From positions 1-5,007 of the forward strand of contig CAMMGP010000112.1 of assembly GCA_946496415.1 (NCBI GenBank): DNA of 5,007 nucleotides. The letters are read 5' to 3'. Positions within the stretch are counted from its first letter, which is position 1, and each line of letters opens with the position of its first letter. The DNA is from an uncultured Clostridia bacterium (GTDB lineage: Bacteria > Bacillota > Clostridia > Christensenellales > Aristaeellaceae). The notes under the pieces were generated by a model. It worked only from the letters and a program-made list of their open reading frames with translations, made no database searches and was not told the DNA's origin. The position numbers were made by a program, and so were the translations under genes. This document shows, one piece after another, positions 1 through 4,705 of the stretch.

Positions 1-33
1 TGTCCGGCGGCCCCCGCGCGCGACCCTTTTTGA
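1..33 (+). CDS. 3' end of an unidentified upstream gene (partial)
   Basis: The window opens in a reading frame ending CPAARDPF-like (visible residues C-P-A-A-P-A-R-D-P-F) before a TGA at 31-33. Only eleven codons are visible, so the product cannot be recognised. In related prophages the gene just before this type of capsid gene is usually the scaffolding protein or another head-assembly gene, so a scaffold C-terminus is a reasonable guess from position alone. A second frame is also open from base 3 to a TGA at 60-62 and would give a different C-terminus (ending R-V-P-L-F). The sequence does not decide between them. Confidence 0.3.
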   Translation, partial: CPAAPARDPF

Positions 34-68
34 GCGCGCGCTGCCGCGTCCCCCTTTTTTGACCGCGC

Positions 69-107
69 CGCCCGCCCGCCCGTCACCCCCTTCGGGCGGG
101 GCGGGCG
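69..107 (+). promoter_or_regulatory. Strong GC hairpin in the capsid gene leader
   Basis: Bases 69-82 can pair with 93-107 in a 14-base-pair all-GC stem with one bulged G at 101 and a 10-base loop (83-92). No T run follows it on either strand, so it does not look like a standard intrinsic terminator. It lies between the upstream gene and the capsid gene, just before a second hairpin. Possible roles are an RNA stability or processing element, or half of a two-hairpin attenuator. The pairing is read directly from the sequence; the role is inferred. Confidence 0.45.
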
Positions 108-115
108 TTCGCGCA

Positions 116-151
116 GGCCGTTCCGGGCAATTCCTTCCGGGGCGGCCTTTT
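116..151 (+). terminator. Possible intrinsic terminator or attenuator before the capsid gene
   Basis: Bases 116-126 pair with 137-147 in an unbroken 11-base-pair stem (nine Watson-Crick pairs and two G-T pairs) around a 10-base loop, followed directly by TTTT at 148-151 and then CCT. The stem is strong but the T run is short, so termination would probably be partial. It could end most transcripts from the upstream gene, act as a read-through attenuator, or protect the 5' end of a capsid mRNA. No clear sigma-70 promoter is visible between it and the capsid start, which favours partial read-through over full termination. Confidence 0.4.
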
Positions 152-182
152 CCTACCGACACATTGAAAGGAGAGACATCGC

Positions 183-1358
183 ATGCCTCAGTTCGATTCC
201 AAGACCTTCAACGCCGAGGTGTTCGGCAAGTATCTGGAGCGCGTGCCCCGCGTCAAGCAGGACAAGCTGCTCGAAGCCGGCGTGCTGCGTCCCCGCCGCG
301 CCCTGCGCGCGCTGTTGGGCGATCACGCGGGCGGCAATTACATTACCGTGCCCATGCTCGGCCTCATCGACGGCGAACCCCTCAACTACGACGGCGAGAC
401 CGACCTCACCGCCGTTTCCACCCGCACCTACGCCCAGTCCATGGTGGTCGTGGGCCGCATGAAGGCGTGGGAGGAGAAGGACTTTGCCGCCGACATCACC
501 GGCGCGGACTTCATGGACAACGTGGCCATGCAGGTGGCCGAGTACTGGGACGGCGTGGACGAGGACACGCTGCTGGCCATCCTCAAGGGCGTGTTTGCCA
601 TGACCGGCGAGGGCAACGTCGAGTTCGTTGACCGCCACACCTACGATGTGACCGCCGCCGCCGAGCCCTACGTGGGCGCGACCACGCTCAACAGCGCCAT
701 CCAGCGCGCCGCCGGGGCCAACAAGGGCATCTTCCGCGTGGTGGTCTGCCACAGCGCCGTGTCCACGAATCTGGAAAACCTCGCCGCTGTGGAGTACCTC
801 AAGTACACCGACAAGCGCGGCGTCACCCGCGATCTGGGCCTGGCCTCGGGGATCGGCGACCTGCTGCGGGTGGACGACGGCGGGGGCGAGGAGAAGGGCT
901 ATTATGCCGCGCAGGAGGGCGACGAGGGCGCGCTTGCCATCGTCGCCGATTCCGCCTCGCCCACGGGCGCGCAGGTGAAGCTCGGCGACGTCACCGCCGC
1001 CGCTTTCCATCCCACCGGCGCGGCGGCGGGGCAGTACGTCGTGCCCGGCGAGCGCTATTGCAGCTACATCCTCGGCGAGGGCGCGTTCGACTTCTGCGAT
1101 TGCGGCGCGCGCACGCCCAACGAGATGTGGCGCGACCCCCGCGATGCCGGCGGCAAGGATGTGCTCATCACCCGCCAACGCAAGCTGTTTGCCCCGCGCG
1201 GCCTCAGCTTTACCAAGGCTTCGATGAATTCCCTTTCGCCCACCAATGCCGAACTGGAAAACGGCGCCAACTGGGCGCTCGTCCACGACGGCCAGAGCGA
1301 CAAGGGCTTCATCGACCACCGCGCCATCCCCATCGCCCGCATCCTCTCGCGCGGCTGA
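183..1358 (+). CDS. Major capsid protein (Gp13-like phage coat protein family)
   Basis: This 391-residue protein is the main shell subunit of the phage head. It carries the hallmarks of the phage coat protein family found in many Bacillota prophages: an N-terminus MPQFDSKTFNAEVFGKYLER, the block GGNYITVPMLGLIDG plus PLNYDGETD at residues 50-74, KAWEEKDF...DFMDNVA at 94-115, a TLNSAIQ and NLENL segment in the middle, YILGEGAFDF near residue 296, and a conserved C-terminal third (RQRK at 331-334, then FAPRGLSFTKA, SLSPTNAEL, NGANW, HRAIPIARI and a final SRG). The start at 183 is fixed by AAAGGAG at 167-173, nine bases upstream. The gene stands apart from its neighbours, with a structured leader before it and a 150-base gap after it, as expected for the most abundant virion protein. 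Residues about 232-290 look less family-like and may form a surface insertion. Length fits the family, allowing for that segment. Confidence 0.93.
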   Translation: MPQFDSKTFNAEVFGKYLERVPRVKQDKLLEAGVLRPRRALRALLGDHAGGNYITVPMLGLIDGEPLNYDGETDLTAVSTRTYAQSMVVVGRMKAWEEKDFAADITGADFMDNVAMQVAEYWDGVDEDTLLAILKGVFAMTGEGNVEFVDRHTYDVTAAAEPYVGATTLNSAIQRAAGANKGIFRVVVCHSAVSTNLENLAAVEYLKYTDKRGVTRDLGLASGIGDLLRVDDGGGEEKGYYAAQEGDEGALAIVADSASPTGAQVKLGDVTAAAFHPTGAAAGQYVVPGERYCSYILGEGAFDFCDCGARTPNEMWRDPRDAGGKDVLITRQRKLFAPRGLSFTKASMNSLSPTNAELENGANWALVHDGQSDKGFIDHRAIPIARILSRG

Positions 1359-1462
1359 CCGGGCCGCGCCGCCCGCCCGGAAACCCCGCCGTGGTGAACG
1401 GAATTTGCAGCCGGACGCGGGGCGGCGCACATGGGAGACAGGAAGGATACCAATAAGACCAT

Positions 1463-1494
1463 GGGCGGCGCGGGCCATCGCGCCCGTTCCGCCC
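1463..1494 (+). promoter_or_regulatory. Hairpin abutting the connector gene's ribosome binding site
   Basis: Bases 1463-1468 pair with 1489-1494 and bases 1471-1475 pair with 1482-1486, giving 11 GC pairs interrupted by a two-by-two internal loop (which can include a G-T pair), with a 6-base loop at 1476-1481. It ends two bases before the AAAGGAGG at 1497-1504. No T run follows, so it is not a standard terminator. The rest of the 1359-1508 gap holds only a weaker 6-base-pair inverted repeat (1359-1364 with 1375-1380) and no convincing gene. The hairpin could stabilise the 3' end of a capsid-only transcript or affect ribosome access to the connector gene. These roles are inferred. Confidence 0.45.
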
Positions 1495-1496
1495 GG

Positions 1497-1504
1497 AAAG
1501 GAGG
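1497..1504 (+). promoter_or_regulatory. Ribosome binding site deciding the connector start
   Basis: AAAGGAGG lies four bases before the ATG at 1509. In-frame ATGs also occur at 1431 and 1461, but neither has a comparable site at normal spacing, and the 26 extra codons (GAGHRARSARKGG and similar) do not resemble the connector family. The site therefore supports the start at 1509. Confidence 0.8.
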
Positions 1505-1508
1505 ATCT

Positions 1509-1874
1509 ATGCCGCTTTTGACCTACGCGCGCTACCAGCAGTTGGGCGGAGAACTTACCGAGGCGGCGTTTTCGCCCTTGGAGATGCGCGCTTCCAAGGC
1601 GGTGGACGCGCTCACCCATGGCCGCGCGCGCCGGGACTCGCCCCCGCGCGAGGCGGTGGAGCGGGCCGTGTTTGCCCTCGTCGCCGCCATGCACGCGGAG
1701 GAAGGGGACGAAGGGCGCGAGGTGACCGCGCTCGTCAACGATGGCGTCAGCGTCACCTACGCCGCGCGCGACGGCTCCCCCGCGGGGCGCTGGGCGCGGA
1801 TCGCCCGCGAATACCTTCTGGGCGAAACGACGGCGGACGGCACTTCCCTTCTCTACGCGGGGGTGGAAGCATGA
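1509..1874 (+). CDS. Head-tail connector (adaptor) protein
   Basis: This 121-residue protein probably joins the portal ring to the neck of the virion. It matches the pattern of small connector proteins that follow Gp13-like capsid genes in clostridial prophages: an N-terminus LTYARYQQLGG (residues 4-14), a helical stretch of about residues 20-65 (MRASKAVDALT, then AVERAVFALVAAM), the segment NDGVSVTY at 77-84, and a C-terminus LLYAGVEA at 114-121. The mostly helical build and short length fit gp6-like connectors. Its stop overlaps the next start in an ATGA, so the next gene is probably translationally coupled to it. It lies 150 bases after the capsid gene behind a strong hairpin, in keeping with a need for far fewer copies. 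The family is assigned from remembered motif patterns, not from a search. Confidence 0.82.
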   Translation: MPLLTYARYQQLGGELTEAAFSPLEMRASKAVDALTHGRARRDSPPREAVERAVFALVAAMHAEEGDEGREVTALVNDGVSVTYAARDGSPAGRWARIAREYLLGETTADGTSLLYAGVEA

Positions 1875-2329
1875 TCCCCCTTGCGCGGGAGACGGCGACG
1901 CTTTACAACCGCCGCCTCGTCGCGGGTGCGGACGGCCGGGCGCGCGAGGTCTGGAGACGGCGCGTGCTACGCGGCTGCAGCTGGGTGCGCGCCCACGAGC
2001 GCGTGCGCGACGACGGCATTGTGCGCTACGCCGCGAGCGTCGTCTGCCGCATTCCCGCCGACCCGGACTACCTTTCGCCCGGCGCATGGGACGCACTGGA
2101 CGCGCCGGAAGGAACATTCACGCTGGCGGCGGGGGACATACTCGTGCGCGGCGCGGTGGAGGACGAGATCACGGAGAATTTTTCCGCCGCGGCGCTGCTG
2201 AAAAAGTACGAACGCGCCGGAGCCATGGTGGTGCAGAGCGCCAAAGAGAACACGGCGCTTTCCGGCCTTGCGCACTACGTGGCGCGCTCTTCCTGGGGCA
2301 GCGCCGTGCAGCGCGGCCACCGGCCCTAA
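1871..2329 (+). CDS. DUF6751-like minor capsid / head-completion protein
   Basis: This 152-residue protein resembles the DUF6751 / 'putative minor capsid protein' family found directly after the connector in Bacillota prophages. Visible family-like features are TLYNRR at residues 10-15, a GCSW motif at 35-38, a tryptophan- and arginine-rich first strand region, and the segment FTLAAGDILVRGAVEDEI at 83-100 (aromatic, G-D, V-R-G, then D-E-I). A KKYE stretch and an HYVARSSWG-like tail follow, similar to the usual H-x-V/W ending. By position it should be a head-closure or stopper protein that seals the portal after DNA packaging. The start overlaps the connector stop (ATGA) and there is only a weak GGGGGTGG ahead of it, so it probably relies on coupled translation. 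The family is fairly likely; the stopper role is inferred from gene order. Confidence 0.72.
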   Translation: MIPLARETATLYNRRLVAGADGRAREVWRRRVLRGCSWVRAHERVRDDGIVRYAASVVCRIPADPDYLSPGAWDALDAPEGTFTLAAGDILVRGAVEDEITENFSAAALLKKYERAGAMVVQSAKENTALSGLAHYVARSSWGSAVQRGHRP

Positions 2330-2349
2330 GCGCGCGGGGGAGGGAAAAC

Positions 2350-2703
2350 ATGCGATTCATCGTCGTTTCCGGCGGCGTAGAGACGGCAAAACACCGCAAA
2401 AAGCTGCAAAACGCCGAATTCTGGACGCGGGCGGCGCGCGAGTGGCATAAACTCTACGCGCCCTACGTGCCCATGGACACGGGCAGGCTTTTGCGCGACG
2501 TGCGCTTTGGCCCGGGAACCATCGAGCACCGCGCGCCTTACGCCCGCCGCGTCTACCACGGCGCGGGGCTGGATTTCCGCCGCGACAAGCATCCGCTGGC
2601 CGTCGCCCGCTGGGACGGGGCCGCGGAAAAGACGCTGAAGCCGGAACTCTTGCGCCGCCTGCAGGCCCTTGTGGACGCGGGCGACCTGCGGCTTGGGCGC
2701 TGA
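2350..2703 (+). CDS. Minor_capsid_2-like protein, probable neck / tail-completion protein
   Basis: This 117-residue protein shows the Minor_capsid_2 pattern: a helical N-terminal half with EFWTRAAREWHKL (residues 23-35), the signature PMDTGRLL at 41-48, APYARRVYHG at 62-71, and F-R-R-D-K-H-P-L-A...RWD at 76-89, ending in a helix with KPELLRRLQALV. The 'MDTG...PYA...HP.A...W' arrangement is shared with HK97 gp10-type neck proteins, so a head-tail joining or tail-completion role is likely. The ATG at 2350 is chosen because GGAGG at 2339-2343 precedes it by about six bases. The frame stays open upstream to 1741, but that part is a shadow of the two preceding genes. It follows its upstream neighbour by 20 bases and precedes the next gene by 16. 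Confidence 0.85.
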   Translation: MRFIVVSGGVETAKHRKKLQNAEFWTRAAREWHKLYAPYVPMDTGRLLRDVRFGPGTIEHRAPYARRVYHGAGLDFRRDKHPLAVARWDGAAEKTLKPELLRRLQALVDAGDLRLGR

Positions 2704-2705
2704 AG

Positions 2706-2712
2706 AAAGGAG
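2706..2712 (+). promoter_or_regulatory. Ribosome binding site deciding the start at 2720
   Basis: AAAGGAG begins just after the TGA of the previous gene and lies seven bases before the ATG at 2720. It rules against the longer in-frame reading from 2669, which would overlap the preceding gene by 35 bases and adds no family-like sequence. Confidence 0.8.
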
Positions 2713-2719
2713 AAACGCC

Positions 2720-3175
2720 ATGCCTGACGAACGAACGCCCGCCGCGCCGGAGACTATGCACGAGGCCGCGTGGCGATGGTTGCTCACCTGTCCGTATATC
2801 GAAGAACTGTTCCTCGGCTTTGCCACCGCGCGGGAGGGCGGCACGGTGCTGGTTCCGCTCACCGCCTGCATGGACAGCGCCGAGCGGGAATTCGTGGACG
2901 GTTCTTCCATCCGCAATTACGATTTCACCATCATCCGCTTCTGCCTCTATTCCGCCGCCCCGAACGATGGGGAAAACCTCGAGGCGCTCGCCGCCCTTGT
3001 CCGGTTGGCCGGCTGGATCGAGGCGCAGAACGCGCTCGGCAGGTATCCTGAGCTGCCCGCGGGCTGCACGGCGCTCAACGTCGAAACGCTGCCCGGCGAC
3101 GACCCCCTGAGCGCTCTGGACGAGGGCGGTGCCAAGTACATGTTGCAGATCCGCATCCGCTACGAAAAGGAGTGA
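2720..3175 (+). CDS. Minor_capsid_3-like protein, probable tail terminator
   Basis: This 151-residue protein has the pattern of the bacteriophage minor capsid protein family Minor_capsid_3: a helical start ending in LLTCPYI (residues 21-27), a beta region with FLGFATAREGGTVLVPLTA, the characteristic EFVDGSSIRNYDF at 57-69 (family pattern Y/F-x-DGS-x-x-x-YDF), a helix with VRLAGWIEAQN at 94-104, and a final strand KYMLQIRIRYEKE at 139-151. This mixed fold and its place directly before the tail tube gene fit a tail terminator, the ring that caps the finished tube and docks it to the head. The 'minor capsid' name is historical. The next gene's ribosome binding site (AAAAGGAG, 3165-3172) is embedded in its last codons, so the two genes are closely linked in translation. 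The family is well supported; the terminator role is inferred. Confidence 0.83.
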   Translation: MPDERTPAAPETMHEAAWRWLLTCPYIEELFLGFATAREGGTVLVPLTACMDSAEREFVDGSSIRNYDFTIIRFCLYSAAPNDGENLEALAALVRLAGWIEAQNALGRYPELPAGCTALNVETLPGDDPLSALDEGGAKYMLQIRIRYEKE

Positions 3176-3181
3176 ACGAAA

Positions 3182-3661
3182 ATGGCAACCTGGGAAAAAC
3201 AGAATTCCATGCTCTTCATCGACACCTCGGAAACGCCGTCCGCGCCGGACTGGGCGCGGCTGCGCAAGTCCACCGTCTTTGACCTCGCCTTCAACCCCGA
3301 GGTGGAGACGCTCGATTTTATCGACCAGCAGTTCCCCAGCGACGTGCTCAAATACTACAAACCTTCCATGGAGCAGGAGACGCAACTCGAGGAGGGCGAC
3401 GATCTGTTTGACTACATGTTCGCGTTGATGAACGCCCTGCCCACCGGCTCTTCGGCGGTGCGGCCGGTGCTCTTCGTCTTTCCCAAGGCGGCGGAGGGCG
3501 CGGACGGCGCGTTCGTGGCCTGGAAGGTGGATTGCACGGTGTCCTTTGCAAACTACGACGCGGTGGAGAAGAAACTCTCCTTCAGCCTCGCCTTCGCCGG
3601 AGACGTCTCCCATGGCTCGGCGACGTTCTCCGCCGGCGCGCCCACGTTTACCGCGGACTGA
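3182..3661 (+). CDS. Phage tail tube (major tail) protein
   Basis: This 159-residue protein is most likely the subunit whose stacked rings form the tail tube. The N-terminal third has a tail-tube-like pattern: MLFIDTS at 10-16, a tryptophan segment, then AFNPEVETLDFIDQ at 36-49 followed by KPSMEQE at 60-66, matching the 'YNP.TE..DYI....P......YKPS..QE' pattern of prophage tube proteins in Bacillota. The C-terminal part is rich in beta strands (VLFVFPK, WKVDCTVSFANYD, LSFSLAFAGDVSHGSATF), with small residues near the end. AAAAGGAG at 3165-3172 gives nine-base spacing to the ATG at 3182. The ORF ends in a TGATG overlap with the next gene. Length is typical for this tube family. There is no Ig-like C-terminal domain. 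Confidence 0.86.
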   Translation: MATWEKQNSMLFIDTSETPSAPDWARLRKSTVFDLAFNPEVETLDFIDQQFPSDVLKYYKPSMEQETQLEEGDDLFDYMFALMNALPTGSSAVRPVLFVFPKAAEGADGAFVAWKVDCTVSFANYDAVEKKLSFSLAFAGDVSHGSATFSAGAPTFTAD

Positions 3662-4293
3662 TGTTCCGCCCCAATTTCGCGCAGGACGCGCCGCCTGAGA
3701 GCATATCCGTGGGCGGCGCGGACTGCCCCGTCAACGTGGATTTCCGCATCTGGATCGACGTCCTTGATCTGGCGCGGGAATTGTATCCCACTGTCGGCAC
3801 GCTGGAGGAGGCGCGGCACAACGCGCGCGTGCTGGAAAGTATGCAGCGCCTCGCCTTTGGCCGCGCGCTCAAGGCGTCGCCCGCCGCCGTTTTGCGGGCG
3901 ATGATGGAATTTGCCCGCGGCTATCCCACCATGGTCGGCGAGGGCGCGGACGACGGCGGGGACGGCGAAGGCGAGGAACTGCTCAGCTTTGACTATGATA
4001 TAAACGCCATCGTGCTGGCGATTGAGGCGCAGTACGGGCTCGACCTTTCCTACCGGCGCAAGGAGCCGTTTCACTGGTGGGAGTTCCTCCTGCGCGTGCG
4101 CGGCCTCTGCGGCGACCACTACATACTGCGCGTCATGGAACTGCGCGCCAGCCGCGATACCCGCCGCGAAGCGCGCCTGGCCCGCCGCCGCGTGCGCCTG
4201 CCCCACAAGCCCACGGCGGAAGAGAGGCGGCAACTGGAGGCCCTGCGCGCCGCCGCCGGGGATGGAGAGAAAGGAGAAGATCATGCACATTGA
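3661..4293 (+). CDS. Bacteriophage Gp15-family protein (probable tail assembly chaperone)
   Basis: This 210-residue protein matches the Gp15 family, encoded between the tail tube and tape measure genes of many Gram-positive siphophages. Signs are PVNVDFRIWIDV shortly after the N-terminus (family: 'INTDFR.W'), a central acidic Gly/Asp/Glu stretch at residues 93-106, then LSFDYDINAIVLAIEAQYGLDL at 108-129 and FHWWEF at 137-142, followed by RVRGL and a basic C-terminus (RREARLARRRVRLP). The SFDYD...QYGIDL...HWW set is the family signature. The role is inferred from position: it should coat the tape measure protein while the tube grows. The start is the ATG of a TGATG overlap with the tube gene, and I see no Shine-Dalgarno site, so expression probably depends on ribosomes finishing the tube gene. 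An in-frame extension to 3532 overlaps the tube gene and is unlikely. Confidence 0.87.
   Translation: MFRPNFAQDAPPESISVGGADCPVNVDFRIWIDVLDLARELYPTVGTLEEARHNARVLESMQRLAFGRALKASPAAVLRAMMEFARGYPTMVGEGADDGGDGEGEELLSFDYDINAIVLAIEAQYGLDLSYRRKEPFHWWEFLLRVRGLCGDHYILRVMELRASRDTRREARLARRRVRLPHKPTAEERRQLEALRAAAGDGEKGEDHAH
4270..4276 (+). promoter_or_regulatory. Internal ribosome binding site inside the Gp15 gene
   Basis: AAAGGAG lies within the last codons of the Gp15-like gene, six bases before the ATG at 4283. It fixes the start of the next gene, giving an 11-base overlap, and shows that the downstream product can be initiated on its own without ribosomal frameshifting. Confidence 0.75.
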
Positions 4294-4693
4294 TACGCAG
4301 ACCACGCCCATGCGCGTGGAGATCGAGGGCCGGGAATATCCCCTCGCGCCCCGCACGGCGCGCCTGGCGGAAAAACTGCGGCGCGTCGAGGAAGCGGGCC
4401 TGCGCGAGGGCAGGCCGCACCACAAAGTGGAAATGGCGCAACTCTCGTTGCTGCTGGGCCGCAGGGCCGCGCGCGAATTGTTCCCGCGCGGCGGTGGGGA
4501 AGACCTCGACCGCCTCGACGCCATCTATTACGGCGTTTTCGCCGCGCTGGAAGCGCCGGGGCGCGTAAAGCGCGCGGAACACACGCGGGCGCTGGCCGCG
4601 GAACTGCACGAACTGGCCGAGGCGATCCGCCCGCTTCTGGAACTGGCGGCTCTGCTGCGCGGCGGGGCGAGCGAAGAAAAAACGGAGGCATAG
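4283..4693 (+). CDS. DUF6673-like protein, possible second tail assembly chaperone
   Basis: This 136-residue protein sits between Gp15 and the tape measure. Its N-terminus (MRVEIEGREYPLAPRTARLAEKL, residues 10-32) resembles DUF6673 proteins of Bacillota prophages, which begin with a short 'I.G..Y.I.PRTA.....I' strand-turn-helix. The middle has LLLGRRAARELFP followed by LDRLDAIYYGVFAALE, comparable to the 'LG...YREIFP...N.D..A.Y..V...F' pattern of that family. The C-terminal third is alanine- and leucine-rich and probably a long helix (AELHELAEAIRPLLELAALL). Position and size suggest a role in tail assembly alongside Gp15. A function is not established from sequence. The family call is made from remembered pattern, and a generic siphophage assembly chaperone is the alternative. 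The reading frame extends upstream to 4022 as a shadow of Gp15. Confidence 0.65.
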   Translation: MHIDTQTTPMRVEIEGREYPLAPRTARLAEKLRRVEEAGLREGRPHHKVEMAQLSLLLGRRAARELFPRGGGEDLDRLDAIYYGVFAALEAPGRVKRAEHTRALAAELHELAEAIRPLLELAALLRGGASEEKTEA

Positions 4694-4698
4694 GAGGG
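4693..4698 (+). promoter_or_regulatory. Ribosome binding site of the tape measure gene
   Basis: GGAGGG starts on the last base of the preceding TAG stop (4691-4693) and lies seven bases before the ATG at 4706. The upstream gene's stop and this site are fused, as elsewhere in the operon. Confidence 0.7.
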
Positions 4699-4705
4699 AA
4701 ACGGC

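Noticed and set aside
59..64. TTGACC resembling a -35 promoter box upstream of the capsid gene
   Set aside because: No TATAAT-like -10 element occurs 16-18 bases downstream, where the sequence is an all-GC hairpin.
59..631. 190-codon + strand frame beginning with TTG at 59
   Set aside because: It overlaps the capsid gene in another frame, is dominated by Arg/Pro/Gly/His, and has no ribosome site. The AAAGGAG at 167-173 serves the capsid start instead.
1431..1508. 26-codon N-terminal extension of the connector gene
   Set aside because: The strong AAAGGAGG at 1497-1504 lies inside it and points to the ATG at 1509, and the extension does not look like the family. The stretch is better explained as a structured noncoding region.
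153..2117. 654-codon open frame on the minus strand across the capsid, connector and DUF6751-like genes
   Set aside because: It lies opposite well-recognised genes. High GC at third codon positions removes stops from antisense frames, its translation is low-complexity Gly/Ala/Arg/His-rich with no recognisable motif, and no suitable ribosome site was seen.
2357..3613. 418-codon open frame on the minus strand across the neck and tube genes
   Set aside because: Same cause: antisense to three recognised genes, compositionally biased, and its codon phase mirrors the true genes.
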